Source of the DNA: Candidatus Fermentibacterota bacterium
GTDB lineage: Bacteria > JAFGKV01
Length of the DNA: 6,670 bases
Direction: 5' to 3'
Assembly (NCBI GenBank): GCA_016928395.1
Contig: JAFGKV010000013.1
Coordinates: 1 to 6,670, forward strand
Shown in pieces: positions 1 through 5,100 of the stretch (positions are counted from its first letter, which is position 1; the number at the start of each line of letters is the position of its first letter). The notes beneath the pieces are model-generated. The model saw nothing but the letters and a program-made list of their open reading frames with translations. It searched no databases and was not told where the DNA came from. The position numbers and the translations under genes are program-made.

Positions 1-8
1 CCCGACAC

Positions 9-34
9 GGGCGGAGTCAGAGCTCCGCCCCTAC
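9..34 (-). repeat. REP-like hairpin, GTAGGGG family (copy 1)
   Basis: An 8-bp perfect inverted repeat, GGGCGGAG (9-16) and CTCCGCCC (23-30), surrounds a 6-nt loop and is followed by CCTAC (30-34). Read on the minus strand it is GTAGGGG, stem, CTCTGA loop, stem, CCCG. This is the same layout as the hairpins at 61-86, 111-136 and 1868-1893, but with a different stem sequence. The GTAG at the foot of a hairpin is the hallmark of REP elements mobilised by RAYT transposases; assignment to that class is inference. Confidence 0.7.
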
Positions 35-60
35 AAGGCAACGGTTCCTCGCAGGCCTCC

Positions 61-136
61 GTAGGGGAGGGCGTCTCTGCCCTCCCGTGCAGCCGAACCC
101 CGCCCCCGACGGGCGACCAGAGACGGTCGCCCCTAC
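61..136. repeat. Convergent pair of GTAGGGG hairpins (REPIN-like)
   Basis: Two hairpins face each other. The first reads GTAG (61-64) with stem GGGAGGGC (65-72) / GCCCTCCC (79-86) around the loop GTCTCT. The second lies on the minus strand with stem GGGCGACC (111-118) / GGTCGCCC (125-132), the loop being GTCTCT on that strand, and ends in CTAC (133-136). The flank and loop are identical while the stems differ in a compensatory way. An inverted pair with GTAG at both outer ends matches the REPIN arrangement known from REP elements. The inner spacer (87-110) is C-rich and unremarkable. Confidence 0.7.
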
Positions 137-170
137 GAGGGCAACGGTTTCTCGTAGCGCAGGGCGGGCC

Positions 171-205
171 TGATAGCTGAGGGCCGATAGCTGACAGCAG
201 ATGGC
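171..205. repeat. Degenerate heptanucleotide array (TGATAGC-type)
   Basis: Five in-register 7-bp units can be read: TGATAGC, TGAGGGC, CGATAGC, TGACAGC, AGATGGC. GATAGCTGA occurs twice exactly 14 bp apart (172-180 and 186-194). The array abuts the minus-strand repeat module at about 204-309. No function is suggested by the sequence. Confidence 0.6.
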
Positions 206-309
206 CAACTGCCGGCCGTACTCTCCACCTCGAAAAACCTGAGTGCTCTCGCATCCAGAGGCCCCACTGACAACGGACGACTGAGAACCGCGAGCGAAGC
301 GACCCGAGG
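204..309 (-). repeat. ~100-bp repeat module, copy 3 (inverted, diverged)
   Basis: Read on the minus strand this stretch aligns with the + strand modules at 1318-1411 and 1685-1782. All begin with a GGNTCGCTTNGC-type motif, then carry a short 7-bp-period array (on the + strand here ACTGACA, ACGGACG, ACTGAGA at 266-286), then TCAGTNGGGCCTC(C/T), then a core with GCACTCAG and a final GAGTA(C/T)GCGGC-like segment. This copy is much more diverged than the other two are from each other. Its motif end faces the transporter gene, so the gene lies between inverted copies of the module. Confidence 0.5.
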
Positions 310-381
310 CCTCTCCATTGCGCCTGCTCTCTAGACAATAGTCATTGTGCCTCTGTCCCTGCGCTCAGAACCATCTGCTCT

Positions 382-386
382 GGAGG
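382..386 (+). promoter_or_regulatory. Ribosome binding site deciding the transporter start
   Basis: GGAGG at 382-386 lies 5 nt before the GTG at 392. The upstream in-frame GTG at 347 has no purine-rich site before it (the preceding bases are CTCTCTAGACAATAGTCATT). The second gene of the window uses the same GGAGG plus 5-nt spacing, which supports 392 as the real start. Confidence 0.65.
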
Positions 387-391
387 CATTC

Positions 392-1318
392 GTGGTTGCC
401 GACCATCATCATCCCCCTTCTCCCAGCCATCATCACGACGCACGGCAGGCTTCCGTCCGGCGGCTTCGCATTGCCCTAATGATCAACCTGGCGTATCTGA
501 TCGTGGAGGTCATCGGCGGGCTCCTTTCCAACAGCCTGGCTTTGCTGGCTGATGCCGGGCACATGGTGACCGATGTGGCGGCATTGGGCGTGGCGCTGGT
601 CGCCGCCAGGCTGGCCATGCTTCCTGCCAGCCCCCGGCGGACCTTCGGTCTTCTGCGTGCCGAGGTCTTGGGCGCGTTCCTCAACGGCGCAGCCCTGGTC
701 ATTATGGTTGGGTTCATTGCATTCAAGGCAGTACAGCGCCTGGGAGCCCCTCCCGTGATTGAGGGCCCATTGATGCTGGCGGTGGCAGCCGGAGGGCTGG
801 CGGCCAATGCTGCCGCCGCCGCGGTCCTCTTCGGCAGCCGAAAAGAGAACCTCAATGTCAGGGGGGCCTTCGCCCACATGGTTGCCGATGCTCTGGGATC
901 GGTCGGGGCCATTGTGGCCGGAGGGGTGATCGCGCTGACGGGCTGGGTTCCCATCGACGCGGTGGCGAGCCTGATCATCGGTGCGTTGATCTTGTACAGC
1001 GGCGTGGGTCTCCTGAGGGAGAGCCTTCAGATCCTGCTTCAGGGCACGCCGGCCGACATCGATTTCGATGAAGTGCGCACCGCGCTTGCCGAGATAGAGC
1101 ACGTTACCGAGGTCTACGATCTGCACATCTGGACCATCACCTCCGGTTTCCCGGCCTTGAGCGCCCATCTCCGGCTCGAACCGGACTGCAGTGATACCGC
1201 CCACTGGCAGAGCTGCCTTGCCTTTGCCCAAAAAATGCTCAGGGAGCGTTTCGGCATCGTGCATTCCACTTTGCAGTTGGAATCACCGACTCATCAGCGC
1301 GACCAGAGGCCGGTGTAG
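392..1318 (+). CDS. CDF-family zinc/divalent cation efflux transporter (CzcD/ZitB-like)
   Basis: Predicted inner-membrane proton antiporter exporting Zn2+ (possibly Cd2+ or Co2+) from the cytoplasm; 308 residues from the GTG at 392, a usual length for the family. A His-rich N-terminus (HHH at 5-7 and 13-15) precedes six hydrophobic segments at roughly 27-45, 49-72, 90-114, 126-147, 158-183 and 188-211. The metal site is visible as HxxxD in helix 2 (H57/D61, in ADAGHMVTD) and HxxxD in helix 5 (H162/D166, in HMVADALGS), the pattern of Zn-type members. The family motif FGLLRAEVLGAFLNG (from 85) starts helix 3. The cytoplasmic C-terminal domain has DLHIWT (H245) and IVHSTLQLE (H291). An alternative GTG at 347 would add 15 residues but lacks a ribosome site. 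No metal regulator or partner gene is adjacent. Family assignment is secure; the exact metal is inference. Confidence 0.95.
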   Translation: MVADHHHPPSPSHHHDARQASVRRLRIALMINLAYLIVEVIGGLLSNSLALLADAGHMVTDVAALGVALVAARLAMLPASPRRTFGLLRAEVLGAFLNGAALVIMVGFIAFKAVQRLGAPPVIEGPLMLAVAAGGLAANAAAAAVLFGSRKENLNVRGAFAHMVADALGSVGAIVAGGVIALTGWVPIDAVASLIIGALILYSGVGLLRESLQILLQGTPADIDFDEVRTALAEIEHVTEVYDLHIWTITSGFPALSAHLRLEPDCSDTAHWQSCLAFAQKMLRERFGIVHSTLQLESPTHQRDQRPV

Positions 1319-1411
1319 GCTCGCTTGGCGAGCAGGGTTCAGGGTTCGGGGTTCAGTCGGGCCTCCGAGGGTGCAGGCACTCAGATCATTTGGGGTGAGA
1401 GGACGGCGCAT
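1318..1411 (+). repeat. ~100-bp repeat module, copy 1, directly after the transporter stop
   Basis: The module starts at the last base of the stop codon. Its first part is a hairpin, GCTCGC (1319-1324), TTG, GCGAGC (1328-1333), then three heptads AGGGTTC, AGGGTTC, GGGGTTC (1334-1354), then AGTCGGGCCTC and a core ending near CGGCGCA. The first 58 bp match 1685-1742 with only two differences, and weaker similarity continues to about 1411. The hairpin could protect or end the transporter mRNA, but it has no T-tract and recurs at 1686-1700 away from any gene, so a dedicated terminator is not supported. Confidence 0.8.
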
Positions 1412-1433
1412 TGCAGGAGCGCGGTGCCGCGGC
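1412..1433 (+). repeat. REP-like hairpin, GTAGGAG family (diverged copy)
   Basis: TGCAGGAG is followed by CGCGG (1420-1424), TG, CCGCG (1427-1431) and GGC. It matches the GTAGGAG-family layout with GCAG in place of GTAG. It sits directly before, and in the same orientation as, the hairpin starting at 1440. Confidence 0.45.
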
Positions 1434-1439
1434 TTCCTT

Positions 1440-1528
1440 GTAGGAGCCCCGCATCCAGAGGTGCGGGGCGATACGGGTGGGGCTCACCATCAGATCGTCT
1501 ACATCTTCGCGCCGTACGGCGCTCCTAC
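1440..1528. repeat. Convergent pair of GTAGGAG hairpins (REPIN-like)
   Basis: The left element is GTAGGAG (1440-1446) with an 8-bp stem GCCCCGCA (1446-1453) / TGCGGGGC (1462-1469) followed by GA. The right element, on the minus strand, is CTAC (1525-1528) preceded by the perfect 14-bp palindrome GCGCCGTACGGCGC (1509-1522) and TTC, giving GTAGGAG, stem, CGAA on that strand. Flanks are constant and stems differ. The 37-bp spacer contains nothing recognisable. Confidence 0.65.
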
Positions 1529-1531
1529 AGT

Positions 1532-1583
1532 GTAGCCACGCCGCTCTGCGGCGCGCCCCTGTCGGGCCTGAAGGCCCTCCTAC
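1532..1583. repeat. Second convergent GTAG hairpin pair
   Basis: The left element begins GTAG (1532-1535), then CCA and stem CGCCGC (1539-1544), TCT, GCGGCG (1548-1553). The right element on the minus strand is GTAGGAG, with stem GGGCCT (1564-1569), GA, AGGCCC (1572-1577), then CTAC at 1580-1583 on the + strand. The right one fits the GTAGGAG family well; the left one shares only GTAG and the hairpin. Confidence 0.55.
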
Positions 1584-1615
1584 ACTGCCCATGCAGCCCA
1601 CGTCGCCCGCCTTCG

Positions 1616-1663
1616 GCTCGGGCTCGGTATCGCTATCGTTGTCGCTGTCGTAATCGTAATCGA
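1616..1663. repeat. Degenerate hexanucleotide tract (NNTCGN)
   Basis: Eight in-phase hexamers each have TCG at positions 3-5: GCTCGG twice, TATCGC, TATCGT, TGTCGC, TGTCGT, AATCGT, AATCGA. Units fall into four successive near-identical doublets. On the minus strand the tract reads as CGATTA/CGACAR-type repeats and would translate into a spurious acidic peptide; there is no evidence that it is coding. Confidence 0.75.
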
Positions 1664-1684
1664 CGCGCCGGGCAGTCAAGTACG

Positions 1685-1782
1685 GGCTCGCTTGGCGAGC
1701 AGGGCTCAGGGTTCGGGGTTCAGTCGGGCCTCTGAGGGTGCGGAGCGCACCCAGATCTCAAGGGTCGAGTATGCGGCGCAGT
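1685..1782 (+). repeat. ~100-bp repeat module, copy 2
   Basis: This is a direct repeat of 1318-1411 at a distance of 367 bp. It has the same GCTCGC-TTG-GCGAGC hairpin (1686-1700), heptads AGGGCTC, AGGGTTC, GGGGTTC (1701-1721), then AGTCGGGCCTC. The first 58 bp differ at two positions; the remainder diverges but keeps CAGATCT and GCGGCGCA landmarks. It lies free of any gene, which argues for a dispersed repeat rather than a gene-specific control element. Confidence 0.8.
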
Positions 1783-1820
1783 GGGGGCGGCGTCACCCAC
1801 GAATGCCCGACCTGCTGTTC

Positions 1821-1840
1821 GCGACTGACGTCGCTCCTAC
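1821..1840 (-). repeat. REP-like hairpin, GTAGGAG family
   Basis: The stem GCGAC (1821-1825) / GTCGC (1830-1834) has loop TGAC and is followed by TCCTAC (1835-1840). On the minus strand it reads GTAGGAG, stem, CGAA, the same flanks as the right-hand hairpin at 1509-1528. Confidence 0.6.
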
Positions 1841-1867
1841 ACTCTACGTCCACGGCGTTGTTGCCTC

Positions 1868-1893
1868 GTAGGGGCGACCGTCTCTGGTCGCCC
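1868..1893 (+). repeat. REP-like hairpin, GTAGGGG family (copy 4)
   Basis: GTAGGGG (1868-1874) carries stem GGGCGACC (1872-1879) / GGTCGCCC (1886-1893) and loop GTCTCT. Flank, stem and loop are identical to the minus-strand element at 111-136, about 1.75 kb away. The upstream context GTTGCCTC also resembles that of the copies at 9-34 and 111-136. Confidence 0.7.
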
Positions 1894-1927
1894 GCCAGGG
1901 TGAGAGTGCGGAACATTGCAGCGATGG

Positions 1928-1991
1928 GGATGGTTGGATGAACGGATGGAGGGATCTCCTGAATCCTGAGTTCTGACGTGTGTATCCTGAG
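1928..1991. repeat. 8-bp array running into a 7-bp array
   Basis: Four 8-bp units, GGATGGTT, GGATGAAC, GGATGGAG, GGATCTCC (1928-1959), run into five in-register 7-bp units, TCCTGAA, TCCTGAG, TTCTGAC, GTGTGTA, TCCTGAG (1957-1991). The fourth heptad is unrelated in sequence but preserves the phase. Confidence 0.6.
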
Positions 1992-2174
1992 CTCCGCCGA
2001 CTGCCGGACGTGCCCCTCCATCCTTGACGCATGGGCACCCATTCGGCAAGTTGGGGCAGTGAGGCGACATTCGGGTTTCTCTCCAGGCATACCCGGCCTG
2101 TCATCGCCCGGATTCTCGCCCATCTCCGCTGGAGCTAGTGATTTCCCGCGTTCTTTCCCCTGTGCGTATCTCCC
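1992..2174. other. Repeat-free leader before the C25-like gene
   Basis: About 180 bp of non-coding DNA contains none of the repeat families seen upstream. It presumably includes the promoter of the following gene, but no convincing -35/-10 pair was found. A small ATGGG-CA-CCCAT inverted repeat at 2032-2043 is too short to interpret. Confidence 0.4.
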
Positions 2175-2180
2175 GGGAGG
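2175..2180 (+). promoter_or_regulatory. Ribosome binding site of the C25-like gene
   Basis: GGGAGG at 2175-2180 is followed by the 5-nt spacer CCACC and the ATG at 2186. It fixes the start of the large gene together with the signal peptide that begins right there. Confidence 0.8.
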
Positions 2181-2185
2181 CCACC

Positions 2186-5100
2186 ATGATTCGACGTAAC
2201 GGGCTTGCCCTTGCCTGCGTTCTTGCCGTCACTGCGCACGCCTACGGCGGCGTGAAGACCCTGACCCTTGACGGCACGACAGACTCTGCGACTCCATCCT
2301 TCACCGTCGTTGAACAGACGGCCGGTTCTCTCCGCCTTCAGATGCGACTCGGCGCCCTGGACCACGAGGAGTTTGCGGTAGACGGCGAAGTATTCTCGGC
2401 CTTCACGATTCCGGGAGGCGGGATCCGCGGCGCCGACGGGCAACCGGGGCTTCCCGTGATCACCCGGCTCGTGGCTGTCCCCAGCAATGCGGCCGTCTCA
2501 GTGAAGAGCGTGACTCATAAGCAGACGGTGCTGGCCGGGTATCGGGTGTTCCCGGTGCAGCCGGATCAGGCAGCGGACTTCGTCATTGACCGGGCAGCCT
2601 ACGCGCAGCCCATCGTCAACGCACCCCCAGCGGTCGAAGTCGGCGAGCCCGCCCTGTTCCACAGCCTCCGGGTCGTACCGTTGACCTTCAGCCCGGTGAC
2701 CTACGATCCCCTGCGAGACGAGCTGACGGTATGCACCGAGATCGAGGTGAAGCTGGACTTCGGCGGCCATGACCCGCGCAACGGCTCGCCGCTGCCGCGG
2801 AGCCGCATACCCGAATCCTTTCACTTCATGTACCAGGATGTGGTGCTGAACTACGACGCGTCTATGGACCGCAGCGGCGTCGAGGTCGGCCCGGGGACGT
2901 ACCTTGTGATCCACCGGGCGGTTGACGGCGTATTGACGCGGCTGCAGCCCCTCATTGATTGGCGTACCCGGCAGGGTTTCAATGTACTGGTGGCGTCGAC
3001 GACGCAGACGGGGACGACGACGACCACCATCAAGAACTACATACAGAACATCTACGATACCGCAGATCCGCCTTTGGAGTTCGTGACCCTCGCCGGTGAT
3101 GCGGACGGCACGTATGCGATACCGTGCTACAGCTACTCTGGCGGTTCGGCCGATCACCAGTACACGATGCTGGAAGGCGGGGACAACCTGGCGGACGTGC
3201 ATCTGGGTCGGCTGTCGTTCAGCGATCTGAACAATCTCCAGGCCATCGTGACCAAGATCCTGACCTATGAGACAAACCCCCCGACCATCGACGCGGGCTG
3301 GTTTCGGCGCGCCAGCCTGACCGGCGATCAGAGCACCTCAGGCATCACCTGCATCCAGGTCAACCAGTGGGTGAAGACCCAGCTCCTCCGGGAGGGCTAC
3401 ACCCAAATCGACACCATCTGGTCGAGCCCTTTCGTCAGCCAGATGGTCAACAGCCTTAACCAGGGGTTGACCGTGTTCGGCTATCGGGGGTATCTGGGCA
3501 TGAGCGGCTTTGGTACGGGGGATGCCTCCGGCTTGACCAACGGCTTCAAGCTGCCGTTTGCCCTCATGCCTACCTGCGGCACGGGAGACTTCTCCGGATC
3601 TACCTGCCGGCCCGAAGCGTTTCTCCGCAATGCGAACGGCGGCGGCATCGGCGCGGTCGGCACCGCCACACTAAGCACCCATACCCGCTACAACAACTGC
3701 TACTACAACGGCGCCTGGGAGGGGGCCATCAACGGCGCCGATCACCGCCTCGGTTCGGCTCACACGCGGGGAAAGCTGAATCTGTACCTCAACTTCCAGT
3801 ATGACGGGAGCAATGCGATGGCCTTCTCGTGCTGGAACAACCTGATGGGAGACCCGGCGACGCCGATGTGGACGGGGTTTCCCGTGACGCAGATGGTGAG
3901 CTACCCCGCGACGCTGCCGGTGGGAGCCGCCTCGGTGCCGGTGACGGTGACGTCGGCGTTCGGGCCGGTGGAAGGGGCGTTGGTGACGCTGCATAAGGGG
4001 AGCGAAGTGCACGTGAGCGGCTACACGGACTATGCGGGCCGCATCAACCTGCCTTTGGGGGCGGTGACGGCGGGTGCGGTCTTGGTGACGGCGACGAAGC
4101 ACAATCACAAACCGTATCAGGGATCGGTGACCATGGGGTCCGGCGGGACCTATGTGGGCTACGTGAACTCGACGGTGGATGACGACGGTAGTGGCGGCAG
4201 CTCGGGCAATGGCAACGGCATAGTGAATCCTGCGGAGACCATCGAGCTGGCCGTGGCATTGCGGAACTACGGGACATCCACGGCGACCGGGGTCACGGCG
4301 ACCCTGTACAGCATTGATCCGTATGTGACCATCCTCGACGGAGACGAATCCTTCGGCGATATCGGAGCGGGCGCCACGGTGTGGAGCGCGGAGGATTTCG
4401 ACGTTTCAGTGGCCCCCGCGACGCCAGACGGTCACGTGCTCTCCCTTGATCTGACCGCGCAGAGCGGCTCTTCGAGCTGGACCTCGCTGATCCAGCTTCC
4501 GGTACAGAGTGCGGCGTTTGAGGCGGATCACTTCACCTGGGGCGGTGGGGGGCTGACGCCGGATCCCGGTGAATCGGGGACCTTGAGCGTTCGAATCAGC
4601 AATACCGGCAGCATCGCGGGCGCGACAGTGACCGGCGTCCTCGCCACCAGCAGCCCCTGGATCACGGTCACCGACGCCACCGGCAGCTACGGCTCCATCG
4701 CGGTGGGCGGGGCGGTGGAGAACACGGCGAATCCCTTTGCCCTGAGCATCGCGCCGGATTGCGTGAAAGGGCATCAGGCCTCGTTTACCCTGACGCTGAC
4801 GTTCAATGGGCAGGCCCAGGATATTGTGGAGTTTACCTATCCCATCGGGACCACGGCGACGACCGATCCGACGGGACCGGATGCATACGGCTACTATGCG
4901 TTCGACAACACCGATACGGGCTACCTGTATGCGCCGACCTATAGCTGGGTGGAGATCGATCCGAACTACGGCGGCCCGGGCGCCGATGTCGGACTTACTG
5001 ATTTTGGGTATCAGCAAGACCACACGAAGGTGATGACGTTGCCCTTCACGTTCCGGTTCTACGGGGAGGACTACACGCAGATCAGTATCTGCTCCAACGG

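Noticed and set aside
476-1264. Long minus-strand open frames antisense to the transporter (also 433-978)
   Set aside because: They mirror a gene with clear CDF motifs; their translations lack recognisable domains and arise from GC-rich codon composition.
1319-1333. Rho-independent terminator of the transporter gene
   Set aside because: The GCTCGC/GCGAGC hairpin has no T-run and the identical hairpin at 1686-1700 belongs to a gene-free repeat copy. It may still affect mRNA ends.
251-1461. The 11-mer GCATCCAGAGG shared by 251-261 and the hairpin at 1451-1461
   Set aside because: A single 11-bp match in over a kilobase of GC-rich repeats is not clearly beyond chance and has no extended similarity around it.
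1191-1735. Plus- and minus-strand frames through the repeats after the transporter (1191-1535, 1325-1735, 1386-1679)
   Set aside because: They translate repeat DNA, including the hexamer tract read as an acidic YDYDSDND-type peptide; there is no ribosome site or domain.
1412-1893. CRISPR array
   Set aside because: The hairpins occur in both orientations at irregular spacing with varying stems; there are no identical repeats with uniform spacers and no cas gene.
2024-2052. Promoter with TTGACG as -35 box
   Set aside because: No acceptable -10 hexamer occurs at 15-19 bp spacing (the region reads GGCAAGTTGG).
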